From the NCBI GenBank assembly GCA_031292485.1, contig JARLHA010000040.1, positions 1 to 64,000 on the forward strand: 64,000 nucleotides of DNA, in the 5' to 3' direction. Below the pieces are notes generated by a model that made no database searches, had not been told where the DNA came from, and was given only the letters and a program-made list of their open reading frames with translations. Origin of the DNA: Mucilaginibacter sp. GTDB taxonomy: Bacteria > Bacteroidota > Bacteroidia > Sphingobacteriales > Sphingobacteriaceae. The first letter of the stretch is position 1. Each line of letters starts with the position of its first letter. Position numbers and translations under genes: made by a program. Below are positions 24,378 through 33,208 of the stretch, piece by piece.

Positions 24378-25268
24378 ATGCTCACCATCAATTTAAAAGA
24401 TCTTTCGCCGGTTGAAATTCAAAGCTATCTTAACAGCGCCATTGCCCCAAGGCCCATTTGCTTTGCATCAACTGTGGGTAAGGATGGCAGCATCAACCTG
24501 AGTCCCTTCAGCTATTTTAACCTGTTTAGCGTAAACCCGCCGGTTTGTGTGTTTTCGCCATCGCGCAGGGTGAGGGATAATACCACCAAGCATACGCTGG
24601 AGAACCTGCGTGAAGTGCCTGAATGTACCATCAACATCGTCAATTATGATATGGTGCAACAGGTTTCGTTAGCGAGCGTTGAGTACGGCAAAGGGGTGAA
24701 TGAGTTTATCAAGGCAGGCTTTACCATGCTGCCGTCTGATTTGGTAAAACCGCCCAGGGTGGCGGAATCACCGGTGCAGTTGGAATGTGTGGTGAAGGAT
24801 ATCATTTGTTTGGGCGCTGGCGCTGGTGCAGGTAACCTGGTAATTGCCGAAATTAAGCTGATGCACATTAACGAAGCGGTGCTGGATGCCAATAACAAAA
24901 TAGACCAGCTAAAAATGGAGCATGTGGCCCGCCTGGGCGGCGACTGGTACTGCCGCGTAACCCCGGATAACTTGTTTATTGTAGCCAAACCCAATAAAAA
25001 CATGGGCATTGGCGTTGATGCCATTTCGTTTGCTATCCGCAATTCAAAAATATTAACGGGCAACAACCTGGGCCAGCTGGGTAATGTGGAAGTATTGCCC
25101 AATGATGGAGAGATCAGCGCTTACGCCCAATCGCCCGAAATTAAGGAACTGCTGGATGCAACCATCGGCGACAGCCAAACCCGAGAAGTGCAGTTGCATT
25201 TAAAGGCTAAAGAATTACTGGATGCCGGTAGGGTTGAGGAGGCCTGGAAGGTGCTGCTGATTGTCTGA
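24378..25268 (+). CDS. Flavin reductase-like FMN-binding protein
   Basis: Started at MLTINLKDLSP the protein has 296 residues; an in-frame ATG 12 codons earlier is less likely. The N-terminal 200 residues are the split-barrel flavin reductase domain: IAPRPICFASTVGKDGSINLSPFSYF at about 23-48, NPPVCVFSPS, RDNTTKHTLENLREVPECTIN, then HVARLGGDWYCRV. A helical C-terminal extension of about 80 residues follows. Homologues often lie with homogentisate-pathway genes in Bacteroidota, so a link to aromatic catabolism is plausible. It would reduce or bind FMN for a partner oxygenase. Confidence 0.82.
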   Translation: MLTINLKDLSPVEIQSYLNSAIAPRPICFASTVGKDGSINLSPFSYFNLFSVNPPVCVFSPSRRVRDNTTKHTLENLREVPECTINIVNYDMVQQVSLASVEYGKGVNEFIKAGFTMLPSDLVKPPRVAESPVQLECVVKDIICLGAGAGAGNLVIAEIKLMHINEAVLDANNKIDQLKMEHVARLGGDWYCRVTPDNLFIVAKPNKNMGIGVDAISFAIRNSKILTGNNLGQLGNVEVLPNDGEISAYAQSPEIKELLDATIGDSQTREVQLHLKAKELLDAGRVEEAWKVLLIV

Positions 25269-25367
25269 ACCGGGATTTATGGGATTTTCCGGATTAATCA
25301 GATGCTTTGCGAACGGGAATAAAAATCGTGAAAATCTGATCAATCGGTTTAATCCTGGTTCCGACAA

Positions 25368-25973
25368 TTATAAGACGTTAAGTTGCTTTAATTGCTTGCT
25401 CAATTCTTCTGCTGATGTAAAATGGATTGATTTGATGCCCATCTTTTCGGCAGCTAAAATATTGCGGTAATTATCATCAATAAATAAGGCTTCTTCGGGT
25501 TTCACGTTGTGCCGGTCGAGTAATATTTGATAGAATGCAGGGGTGGGTTTACGCATTTTCTCAGCGCCTGATACCACAATACCATCAAACCAGTTTAAAA
25601 AATCATACCTCGCCTGCGCTACCGGAAATGTCTCTGCCGACCAGTTGGTGAGGGCGTATATTTTATAGCGCTTGCTTTGTTTAAGCTGTTTAAATATCTC
25701 AACGGTACCATGTAACGGATCGCCCAGCATTTCATCCCACCTCGAATAAAAAGCCCGGATATTGTCTTCATGTTCCGGAAATTGTTTTATCAATATGTCG
25801 GTACCTTCCTGTAATGAGCGCCCGGCATCCTGTTCTTCGTTCCAGTCGGAAGTCGCGACATTAGCCAGGAAGTTTTTCATTTCTTTCTCATTCGCAAAAA
25901 TAGTACGGTACAGGTAATCCGGGTTCCAGTCAATTAATACCGCGCCAAGGTCGAAGATGATGGTGTTGATCAT
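25368..25973 (-). CDS. HAD-family hydrolase
   Basis: Started at MINTIIFDLGAV the protein has 201 residues. It has motif I DLGAVLIDWNP (the first position Asp, with Gly where many have Asp), motif II ALTNWSAE, the Lys of GAEKMRKPTPAFY, and motif IV FIDDNYRNILAA. The Asp-x-Gly form of motif I is shared with HAD-IA haloacid dehalogenase/epoxide hydrolase-like proteins. The substrate is unknown. The longer frame starting at 26105 runs into a repeat and is rejected. Confidence 0.85.
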   Translation of the reverse strand: MINTIIFDLGAVLIDWNPDYLYRTIFANEKEMKNFLANVATSDWNEEQDAGRSLQEGTDILIKQFPEHEDNIRAFYSRWDEMLGDPLHGTVEIFKQLKQSKRYKIYALTNWSAETFPVAQARYDFLNWFDGIVVSGAEKMRKPTPAFYQILLDRHNVKPEEALFIDDNYRNILAAEKMGIKSIHFTSAEELSKQLKQLNVL

Positions 25974-26060
25974 AGGGGGCAAAGATAACAAAAAGCGGAA
26001 AGGGAGGACGGTACTGGTACCGGAAGTGTGTTTGTTTCGCGTTGTTTCATTTACACCCGG

Positions 26061-26183
26061 TATCCAAAAAAGAACGAACGACAAAGAATAAAAGCGGTCT
26101 GACAAAAAGCTGTCTGTGAGGACACAGACAGCGGGGTAGAAAAAGTCCCTTCACACCCCGTTGTTTGTGTCCTCACAAACAAC
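26061..26183. repeat. Repeat block with paired GTG-TCCT-CAC hairpins
   Basis: A 22-bp block (26061-26082) is identical to 23396-23417. Two hairpins follow: GCTGTCTGTG-AGGA-CACAGACAGC (26109-26132) and GTTGTTTGTG-TCCT-CACAAACAAC (26160-26183). Their cores GTGAGGACAC and GTGTCCTCAC are inverted copies of one another, and GGGGT/ACCCC lies between. A third related hairpin is at 53654-53677. It lies just beyond the toxin stop and may act as its terminator. Confidence 0.75.
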
Positions 26184-26192
26184 TGCAATATT

Positions 26193-26504
26193 TTAGGTTT
26201 TATACTTCCTGATCTTGTTTGGATCCTGGCGATTATCTATGAATAAAACAAGTTCGATTTCTTGTTTAACGTCTTTTACCCTATAAAGCAGAGACACTTG
26301 TTTTAATATAAGTCCGACATGCATGTTTTTTACCCTGCCAGCCTTTTTTCCAATGTAAGGTTTGTCTTTAAGTACTTCAAGATATTCGTTTACCCTTTTT
26401 TTGAAATTTGTAATTTCCTTTTCGGTCCAATGTCTGTTTAGGTATTCTATTCTTTTTTCGAAACTCACTAATGATTTGGGTGACCATATAATTGAATAAC
26501 TCAT
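26193..26504 (-). CDS. ParE/RelE-family toxin
   Basis: A 103-residue protein with the ParE-like order: SIIWSPKSLVSFEKRIEYL, a helical hairpin (WTEKEITNFKKRVNEYLEVLKD), PYIGKKAGRVKNMHVGLI, and the strand pair VSLLYRVKDVKQEIELVLFIDNRQDP. The final DNRQDP is typical of the branch. Family members block gyrase or cut mRNA on the ribosome; this sequence does not tell which. Its start overlaps the antitoxin stop by four bases. Confidence 0.85.
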   Translation of the reverse strand: MSYSIIWSPKSLVSFEKRIEYLNRHWTEKEITNFKKRVNEYLEVLKDKPYIGKKAGRVKNMHVGLILKQVSLLYRVKDVKQEIELVLFIDNRQDPNKIRKYKT

Positions 26505-26722
26505 AAACCAAGCCTTTTCACTGCCTCTTCGTGTGGTATGCCTTCACCTCTGTCCAATTGCTCAATAGCAGTAAACACATCTTGCTGCTGTTCCTCGGTT
26601 AAATCATCAAACCAATCATGGTCAGCTTTTTTAAGTATTTTCTTTACTTTTTTTATAAGGCTGATGTCCTCAATATCCAATATGGCTTGTACCAAACTTA
26701 ATTTTTCTGCCTGTAAATCCAT
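26501..26722 (-). CDS. Antitoxin for the ParE-type toxin
   Basis: A 73-residue protein: MDLQAEKLSLVQAILDIEDIS (a helical N-terminal dimerisation part), then DDLTEEQQQDVFTAIEQLDRGEGIPHEEAVKRLGL. The Q.LD.GEGI.H.E....  ending is a common antitoxin tail. The stop overlaps the toxin start, so the two are coupled. It lies 32 bp after thrC on the same strand. Confidence 0.82.
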   Translation of the reverse strand: MDLQAEKLSLVQAILDIEDISLIKKVKKILKKADHDWFDDLTEEQQQDVFTAIEQLDRGEGIPHEEAVKRLGL

Positions 26723-26754
26723 GATGCCTTGTTTAATAACACTAAGTTACGATC

Positions 26755-28065
26755 TTAATCATTCTTCAACAAATAATCCTTAAATCCGGCAAAATCCTTA
26801 CCTAAAGCAGTGGCATGCTTTTGTTTTTGACTGAGGCCGGCAACCTGCTCAGGAACATCGACCTTGTCACCAATACTTTCCGGGAAAACATCCGGGAATT
26901 TGCAGGGGTGCGCGGTAGATAAAAATATACCTGCGGCATCCCTTTTGTAGTTGTCCTGTTGCCAGTCGCGCAAGGCTTGCCAGGCTATGGCTGTATGCGG
27001 ACAGGCTACGTAGTTATAGTTATCAAAAATAAACTTAATGGCTTCCAGCGTTTGCTCATCGTTATAGCTGTAGCCGGTTACCTGTGTTTTCAGGGCTTCG
27101 GCATCTTCCTTAAACATATCGGCAATGCGTACCCAGTTGCTTGGGTCGCCCACATCCATGGCATTGCTAAGGGTAGCTATCGATGGTTTGGGTTGATAAA
27201 CGCCTGTTTTTAAAAACTCAGGAACGGTATCGTTAACATTGGTAGCCGCGATAAAGTGCGAAACGGGCAAACCCATCTTCCAGGCCAGTAAACCAGCGCC
27301 AATATTGCCAAAGTTACCGCTCGGTACGGAAAATACAACCTTGTTAATGTCCCGTTTCAACAACTGCGCATAGGCATTAAAATAATAAAACGTTTGCGGG
27401 ATGAGGCGCGAGATATTGATAGAGTTAGCTGATGTCAGCCTGAATTTTTCATTCAGTTCCTTATCGGTAAAGGCCTGTTTAACCAGGGCCTGGCAATCAT
27501 CAAAGGTGCCGTCAACCTCTACCGCGCGGATATTCTGCCCGTTGGTAGTTAATTGCAGCTCCTGGATGTCGCTTACCTTGCCTTTAGGGTAAAGGATAGT
27601 AACGCGGGTATTGGGCACACCCAAAAAGCCTAAAGCAACTGCGCCGCCGGTATCGCCTGATGTAGCAACCAGCACATCCAGTTGTTTTTCGCCTTTCTCT
27701 AAAAAGTAGCTCATTACCCGACTCATAAACCTTGCGCCGAAATCCTTAAACGCCAGCGACGGCCCGTGCCAAAGTTCCAGTACAAATACGTTCTCTTCCA
27801 GCTTGACCGCTGGCGCTAAAAAGCTGATCGCATCGGCGATGATCTCCTTCAGGTCATCTGCGGGAATATCATCACCAATAAGGTTTTGCGCCACGTGGAA
27901 AGCAATCTCCGGTAGGGTATAGCCATCAAGGTTATTTAAAAATTTATCATCCAGTCGCGGGATATTTACAGGCATGTACAGGCCCTTGTCCTGTGGCATA
28001 CTGTTAAAAACGGCTTCTTTAAAACTTACCCGGGTTGCCGGGTTCTTGGTACTGTATAATTTCAA
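26755..28065 (-). CDS. thrC: Threonine synthase
   Basis: The 436-residue protein is a fold-type II PLP enzyme with the Lys in PSLAFKDFGARFM at about 113, the phosphate-binding segment TSGDTGGAVALGF, and SANSINISRLIPQTFYYF. It turns phosphohomoserine into threonine. It is the third gene of thrA-thrB-thrC. A gap of about 190 bp with TTACGA- and ACATCTGC-type arrays separates it from thrB. Confidence 0.95.
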   Translation of the reverse strand: MKLYSTKNPATRVSFKEAVFNSMPQDKGLYMPVNIPRLDDKFLNNLDGYTLPEIAFHVAQNLIGDDIPADDLKEIIADAISFLAPAVKLEENVFVLELWHGPSLAFKDFGARFMSRVMSYFLEKGEKQLDVLVATSGDTGGAVALGFLGVPNTRVTILYPKGKVSDIQELQLTTNGQNIRAVEVDGTFDDCQALVKQAFTDKELNEKFRLTSANSINISRLIPQTFYYFNAYAQLLKRDINKVVFSVPSGNFGNIGAGLLAWKMGLPVSHFIAATNVNDTVPEFLKTGVYQPKPSIATLSNAMDVGDPSNWVRIADMFKEDAEALKTQVTGYSYNDEQTLEAIKFIFDNYNYVACPHTAIAWQALRDWQQDNYKRDAAGIFLSTAHPCKFPDVFPESIGDKVDVPEQVAGLSQKQKHATALGKDFAGFKDYLLKND

Positions 28066-28254
28066 TTTGATTTACGATTTTAGAATTACGAATTACGATT
28101 TGTTATTTCGGATTTCGGAATTTCGATTTTTCACTGTTGTTTATTTTCAATGGTGTTCAAGAGGGCTTTCGCCGTTTCGGATTTATTTTATTCTAATATT
28201 TTATAATTTTCTCATCTGCACATCTGCACATCTGCATATCCGCACATCTGCACA
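28066..28254. repeat. Arrays between thrB and thrC
   Basis: A TTACGA-type array is at 28071-28100, and an ACATCTGC array (about five units in 9-bp steps) is at 28213-28254, right at the thrB stop. They lie within the operon transcript. Confidence 0.6.
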
Positions 28255-29193
28255 TCATCCTATCGCCCTCGGCCCTTTATCATTTATCGTCGATACATAA
28301 ATGTTCGAGCCTATCTTAATGCCTGTTAAATGCTGTTGTAGTTTTTGGGTGAGGCGGTGCGCGGTGTCTTCGTCCCTGGTAAAAGCAAAAACCGATGGAC
28401 CTGAGCCTGAGATGCCGAAGCTTACTGCACCCATTTCCATGGCTATTTCCCGCATTTTGTAAAAATCGGGGATCAGCATGGAGCGCACGGGTTCAACCAA
28501 AATATCTTTCATGCTGCGGCCTATCAGGTCGATGTCGTTTAAAAACAAACCGCTCACCAAACCGGCAATATTGCCCCATTGGGTAACGGCATCCTTCATC
28601 TGGATGTTTTTGCGGATGATCTGCCTGGCTTCGCGGGTAGGGACATCCACATCCGGGAAAATAATGGCGCAATATAAACCCTCAGGATGCGGTAACCTAA
28701 CCACATCCAATGGCTCGTAACTTCTTATCAACACAAAACCACCCATCAATGCAGGCGCAACGTTGTCAGCATGACCATGACCGCAAGCCATTTCCTCGCC
28801 TTTCATGGCAAAAGGTAACAGGCTGGCGACATCGGTTTCATCGCCCAACAAAGTTTTAATGGCGAATAAACCTGCCACCGTACTTGCAGAACTTGAGCCC
28901 AAACCGCTGCCTATCGGCATCTTTTTGTGCAACTCGATATCCAAACCTATATCGTTACGCCCAATACTTTTTAAATAATGCTGAACGCTTACGCTCACCG
29001 TGTTTTTAGCAGGATCCATCGGCAGGCGGCCGTTGTCGCCGGTAATCTTGCTGATGGTAATACCCGGTTTGCCGGTCATTCGCATTACCACTTCGTCGCC
29101 GGGTTCATTTACTGCAAAACCCAGCACGTCAAAACCGCAAACTACATTGGCAACGGTTGCAGGGGCAAAAACTTTTATATTATTCTCGTTCAT
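28255..29193 (-). CDS. thrB: Homoserine kinase
   Basis: A 312-residue GHMP kinase: FAPATVANVVCGFDVLGFAV at the start, the ATP loop PIGSGLGSSSASTVAG at about 94-109, and SFGISGSGPSVFAF near the C-terminus. It phosphorylates homoserine with ATP, supplying ThrC. It begins three bases after the thrA stop, so the two are tightly coupled. Confidence 0.95.
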   Translation of the reverse strand: MNENNIKVFAPATVANVVCGFDVLGFAVNEPGDEVVMRMTGKPGITISKITGDNGRLPMDPAKNTVSVSVQHYLKSIGRNDIGLDIELHKKMPIGSGLGSSSASTVAGLFAIKTLLGDETDVASLLPFAMKGEEMACGHGHADNVAPALMGGFVLIRSYEPLDVVRLPHPEGLYCAIIFPDVDVPTREARQIIRKNIQMKDAVTQWGNIAGLVSGLFLNDIDLIGRSMKDILVEPVRSMLIPDFYKMREIAMEMGAVSFGISGSGPSVFAFTRDEDTAHRLTQKLQQHLTGIKIGSNIYVSTINDKGPRAIG

Positions 29194-29196
29194 GAT

Positions 29197-31644
29197 CTAT
29201 GCTCCCACATTTATTAAATCTGCAAATACACCTGCCGCAGTCACTTCAGCGCCTGCGCCAGGGCCCTTTACCACCAACGGGCGTTCCCTGTACCGGTCGG
29301 TAGTAAAGGATATAATGTTATCACTGCCGGATAGGGTATAAAACGGGTGGTTTTCATCCACCATTTGCAGGGTGATCTCCGCTTTGCCTTCATCAAGCTT
29401 GCCAATGTAACGCAATACCTTATTTTCTGCCGCAGCCTTTGCTTTTAGGTTGCTAAAGAAAGCATCCTCTGCTTTTAATGCTGCATAAAATTCTTCAACG
29501 CTTTGTGCTTCCAGGCATGCTTTGGGCAATACGCTTTCAATCCGTACATCCGCTTCTTCCATGGCATAGCCTGCATCGCGGGCAAGGATCAGGATCTTGC
29601 GCATAAAATCCTTACCACTCAGGTCGTCACGCGGATCAGGTTCGGTATAGCCCTTATCCTGCGCCTCTTTTACCACATCGTGGAAGTTGGCATCACCTTT
29701 AAAGTTATTAAAGATGAAGGAGATGGTGCCCGATAATATCGCTTCGATCTTCGCCACCCTGTCACCACTGTTCATCAAGTCCTTTAAGGTACGGATGATG
29801 GGCAGGCCTGCACCCACGTTTGTTTCGTAAAAGAAATCAACGCCGTGGCTGTGCGCGGCATCATGGAAGGTTTTATATTGTTTGTATGATGCCGAATTAC
29901 CTATTTTGTTGCAGGTGATGACAGATATATTGGCTTTAAATACTTCTTCGTAAAACTCAACCGGTTTAGGGCTGGCGGTATTATCAATAAATACGCAGTT
30001 GGGCAGGTTCATGCTCTTCATTTTGGCAACAAACTCCGCCAGGTCGGCCGGGTGCATGGATGCTTCCAGTTCAGCCTGCCAGTTATCCAGCGAAACACCA
30101 TCACTGTTGAATACCATTTTACGGGTATTGCTGATGCCTGCTATTTTAACCTGTATGCCGTTATGTTCCTGTAAATAAGCGCTGTGGGCATTCAGTTGCT
30201 TAAACAGGGTTTGGCCGATATTGCCGGTGCCCAAACAAAAGGCATGTAATGTTTTGGTAAGCTGGGTAAAGAAGCCGTCATGTACTGCGTTTAGCGCCTT
30301 TGCCAAATCGTTTGCCGAAATAATTACAGAGATATTGTATTCTGATGATCCCTGCGCAATCGCCCTTACATTTATACCGTTACGGCCAAGGGCATGGAAC
30401 AGCTTGCCGGATACCCCCGGGGTTTGTTTCATATTTTCGCCAACGATGGCGATGATGGCCAGGTTTTGCTCGATAACAACATGTTCCAGCTTTTTGGCAA
30501 CCAGTTCCAGTTCGAATTCCTGCTCAATTAAATCGCGTGCACGTTCGGTGTCACCGGGTTGTACGGCGAAGGTAATGCTATGCTCTGACGAGGATTGGGT
30601 GATGAGGATCACGTTGATCTGTTCCCTCGCCAGTAAGGAAAATAAGCGCCCGCTAAAGCCGGATTTACCCACCATGCCGCTGCCTTCCAGATTAAGGATG
30701 CTGATGTTATTAATGGAGGAGATGCCTTTTATAGGCAAGTTGGATGGTTTGCAATCATGACGGATAACGGTCCCTTCAAAATCAACATCAAACGTATTTT
30801 TGATGACGATAGGGATCTTTTTCATAAACGCCGGGATCATGGTTGGGGGGTAGATCACCTTTGCGCCAAAGTACGAAAGCTCCATCGCCTCGGTATAAGT
30901 CAGTTCCGGTAAGGAAAATGCTTTTTTAACCATGCGCGGGTCGGCAGTCATCATGCCGTTCACATCGGTCCAGATCTGTATTTCATGGGCATTTAACGCT
31001 GCGCCCAATATGGCTGCGGTATAATCGCTGCCGCCGCGGCCCAGTGTGGTGATTTGTTTGGCTTCGTTGGCCGATATAAACCCGGTAACGAAGATCAGTT
31101 TATCACTATTCTCGTGGAAAAAGCCACGGACTAACAGGTCAGTCAGGTCCATATTTACTTTTGCCTGCCCGAATGAACTGTCAGTTTTGATAAACTCTGT
31201 CGCATCAACGCTGATAGCGCCGGGGAAATGCTGCGCGGCGATCTTGCCGATCATAAAGGTGGAACAGCGTTCGCCGAAGCTGAGCACCATATCGCGGGTT
31301 TTAGGGGTTAGTTCCCGCAAAGTGAGGATACCCTGTAACAGGTCTTCCAGCTGGTTAAATAATATTTTAAGACGGGTAAAGGCAGGGTTCTGGTTTTGGA
31401 TATCTAACAGTGCCTTAATAACGTCAAAATGGCGTTTTTCCAGTTCGGCTAATTGGGCCGTAAAATCTTTTCCTTCAGCAGCGCCTTCGGCCATAGCCAC
31501 CAGCAGGTTGGTTACCCCGCTCATGGCCGATAAAACCACTACGGGTTTTTGTTTATTTTTGAGCTCGCCCTCCAGAATATTTAACAGGGTTTGGATACTT
31601 GGCACTGAGCCTACGGAAGTACCGCCGAATTTTAAAATCTTCAT
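29197..31644 (-). CDS. thrA: Bifunctional aspartate kinase/homoserine dehydrogenase I
   Basis: Started at MKILKFGGTSVGS the protein has 815 residues, as expected for the fused enzyme. The kinase half (to about 290) has KFGGTSVGS and TLGRGGSDYTAA. A central pair of ACT domains follows (NISILNLEGSGMVGKSGFSG and LAIIAIVGENMKQTPGVSGKLF), which in homologues binds threonine as feedback inhibitor. The C-terminal half is homoserine dehydrogenase (FCLGTGNIGQTLF, NVGAGLPIIRTLKDL). It catalyses steps one and three from aspartate to homoserine. The leader and attenuator upstream control it. Confidence 0.95.
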   Translation of the reverse strand: MKILKFGGTSVGSVPSIQTLLNILEGELKNKQKPVVVLSAMSGVTNLLVAMAEGAAEGKDFTAQLAELEKRHFDVIKALLDIQNQNPAFTRLKILFNQLEDLLQGILTLRELTPKTRDMVLSFGERCSTFMIGKIAAQHFPGAISVDATEFIKTDSSFGQAKVNMDLTDLLVRGFFHENSDKLIFVTGFISANEAKQITTLGRGGSDYTAAILGAALNAHEIQIWTDVNGMMTADPRMVKKAFSLPELTYTEAMELSYFGAKVIYPPTMIPAFMKKIPIVIKNTFDVDFEGTVIRHDCKPSNLPIKGISSINNISILNLEGSGMVGKSGFSGRLFSLLAREQINVILITQSSSEHSITFAVQPGDTERARDLIEQEFELELVAKKLEHVVIEQNLAIIAIVGENMKQTPGVSGKLFHALGRNGINVRAIAQGSSEYNISVIISANDLAKALNAVHDGFFTQLTKTLHAFCLGTGNIGQTLFKQLNAHSAYLQEHNGIQVKIAGISNTRKMVFNSDGVSLDNWQAELEASMHPADLAEFVAKMKSMNLPNCVFIDNTASPKPVEFYEEVFKANISVITCNKIGNSASYKQYKTFHDAAHSHGVDFFYETNVGAGLPIIRTLKDLMNSGDRVAKIEAILSGTISFIFNNFKGDANFHDVVKEAQDKGYTEPDPRDDLSGKDFMRKILILARDAGYAMEEADVRIESVLPKACLEAQSVEEFYAALKAEDAFFSNLKAKAAAENKVLRYIGKLDEGKAEITLQMVDENHPFYTLSGSDNIISFTTDRYRERPLVVKGPGAGAEVTAAGVFADLINVGA

Positions 31645-31659
31645 TATTACGTAAATATT

Positions 31660-31693
31660 AAACAAAAACGCCTTCCTCTTTTGGAGGAAGGCG
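31660..31693 (-). terminator. Attenuator hairpin of the thr operon
   Basis: On the minus strand CGCCTTCCTC-CAAAA-GAGGAAGGCG is followed directly by TTTTTGTTT: a perfect 10-bp stem with a T-run, 16 bp before the thrA ATG. It lies after the leader peptide stop and before the first structural gene, so it works as an attenuator, not as the end of a transcript. Its 5' arm contains CTTCCTCC, complementary to GGAGGAAG at the end of the leader peptide frame (31732-31739). Confidence 0.88.
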
Positions 31694-31727
31694 CTCATTT
31701 GGTTTTTTATGTTTTTACACCATACGA

Positions 31728-31793
31728 CTATCTTCCTCCGTGTTTTACCCCGGTGGTTGTGATTGTTGTTATAATGGTGTTGTTACTGGTCAT
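31728..31793 (-). CDS. thrL: thr operon leader peptide
   Basis: ATG 31793-31791 to TAG 31730-31728 encodes 21 residues, seven of them Thr and three Ile, clustered as TIITTITTTG. This is the composition of the E. coli thr leader peptide. Ribosome stalling at the Thr/Ile codons would leave GGAGGAAG, just before the stop, free to pair with CTTCCTCC of the attenuator stem and prevent termination. When charged tRNA is plentiful the ribosome reaches the stop and masks it, so the terminator forms. The control scheme is inferred from the sequence. Confidence 0.85.
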   Translation of the reverse strand: MTSNNTIITTITTTGVKHGGR

Positions 31794-31853
31794 ATTATCG
31801 GGCGTAAAGTAAGCGGAATATTTTTGATTATGCAAATGGTATTTTTTTATTTT

Positions 31854-32651
31854 TTAATACCCGCCATACAACTCCGGCTTAAACCGCTTGGCCAGTAAGC
31901 CTGTTGCCAGGTCGGTATCTATCTCAGCTACAAAAACGCCCGGTTTGCCATAAGGCTGGTGAGCGATACAAGTCCCGCTTGGGTTTATTAATGAGCTGGC
32001 CGATTCAGGATAACGCATCCCGTAATTGGAACTGGCAAAATAGATAGTATTTTCCAAAGCCCGCATCATCATGGCTTTTTCATAATAGGGGTTGTTTTTA
32101 TTTCCCCATTCGGTCAGTTCTTCATCAACATTACTATCGCTTCCAGAGCAATGCGGGTGAAATACTATTTTGGCGTCGTTCCTGGCCGCCCATCTTACCG
32201 ATTCAGGGTACCTGAAGCCTTCGTGGCAAATGGTAATACCAAATTTAACACCATCTGCTTCAAAAATACTGCGTTCAGTACCGGGGATCCAAATATTATC
32301 TTCGCTGGGATCTAACTGGTTTTTGGTTTGATAGCCCATTACTTCGCCTGTTTTTGAAATTACATGCGCCAAATTGAATTTACCCTTTGGGGAGTACCAA
32401 TCCATCGGCAATATAATGGCGATATTATTTTCAGTAGCTATTTCACAGGCTTTACCCAATGCTGCCTGCATATTTTCAGGCGTAGCTGTTTCCACTTCAA
32501 ACTCTTCGAGGGGGTAGCCGGGAATATATGATTCCGGGAAACAGATGATATCCGCCAGCTGTGCCGCAGCGTCTTTTACCAGTTTCTCCAAATTAGCTAA
32601 TCCATCTTCAATGGACTTTGGAAATGCAGGAGAGGCTATCGCTACTTTCAT
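31854..32651 (-). CDS. Carbon-nitrogen hydrolase (nitrilase superfamily)
   Basis: The 265-residue protein has the Glu-Lys-Cys triad of the superfamily: the Glu of ICFPESYIPGYPLEEFE, the Lys of QTKNQLDPSED, and the Cys of KFGITICHEGFRYPESVRW. It hydrolyses an amide or nitrile; the branch cannot be chosen. It precedes the thr leader on the same strand and follows the thioredoxin-like gene by 25 bp. Confidence 0.88.
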   Translation of the reverse strand: MKVAIASPAFPKSIEDGLANLEKLVKDAAAQLADIICFPESYIPGYPLEEFEVETATPENMQAALGKACEIATENNIAIILPMDWYSPKGKFNLAHVISKTGEVMGYQTKNQLDPSEDNIWIPGTERSIFEADGVKFGITICHEGFRYPESVRWAARNDAKIVFHPHCSGSDSNVDEELTEWGNKNNPYYEKAMMMRALENTIYFASSNYGMRYPESASSLINPSGTCIAHQPYGKPGVFVAEIDTDLATGLLAKRFKPELYGGY

Positions 32652-32676
32652 AGGAATGGCTAAATAGAGCTATTTG

Positions 32677-33165
32677 TCAGAGTTTTTTTACTTCATCGGT
32701 TAAGTCATCCACAGTTGGAGCCTTTGCCCACGATTTAACCAGCTTTTTATTTTTATCATAAAGCGCTGTAAACGGCGTGGTATGCACATCGTAAAAACGT
32801 TGTACCACCATCGAGTAACCTTCAGTGCCGACAGTAAAATTCGGGTATTTTTTCAGGTCGAAATCCCTTACAAAATTACGAATGGCTTGTATCTGCTGCA
32901 CAAAAGTGATCATGATAACCTGCGTGTTTTTAAAGTCCTTCATTTTGGGCTTCAACTCGTACATCAAATGCTGGCAATGGCTGCAATCCGGCGAAAAATA
33001 GATGATCAATACCGGCTTGTCCTTTTTTAAATTCGTTGGCGTTACATATACGCTGTCGGTAGTTAAAATATGATAAGATGGTATGTTTGTTGGGATAGCT
33101 TTGTTTTGTGCGGAGCTGCAACCGGCAGCTATAATCATTCCAAAAAATAAAAGTAATTTCTTCAT
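32677..33165 (-). CDS. Thioredoxin-like lipoprotein
   Basis: Started at MKKLLLFFGM (upstream ATGs at 33174 and 33195 also exist) the protein has 162 residues. A lipoprotein signal ends in IIAAGC. The domain is a TlpA/AhpC-like thioredoxin fold with IYFSPDCSHCQHLMYEL, so the CSHC redox pair is present, and TTPFTALYDKNKKLV carries the cis-Pro. It should act in the periplasm or at the outer membrane as a disulfide reductant. Confidence 0.83.
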   Translation of the reverse strand: MKKLLLFFGMIIAAGCSSAQNKAIPTNIPSYHILTTDSVYVTPTNLKKDKPVLIIYFSPDCSHCQHLMYELKPKMKDFKNTQVIMITFVQQIQAIRNFVRDFDLKKYPNFTVGTEGYSMVVQRFYDVHTTPFTALYDKNKKLVKSWAKAPTVDDLTDEVKKL

Positions 33166-33208
33166 AAAATTCATTTGCAGGTCATTGTGCCACATAGTTA
33201 CGGATTTT

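Noticed and set aside
28213..28254. ACATCTGC tandem units as a possible CRISPR array
   Set aside because: Units are about 9 bp with no spacers, and no cas genes are present.
30221..31654. Plus-strand frames of 179 and 202 codons over thrA
   Set aside because: Shadows of thrA; Ser-rich low-complexity translations without motifs.
31804..31811. TACTTTAC with a TTG 21 bp upstream as the thr promoter (minus strand)
   Set aside because: It would place the transcript start only a few bases before the leader ATG. Another site further upstream is more likely, but none is convincing.
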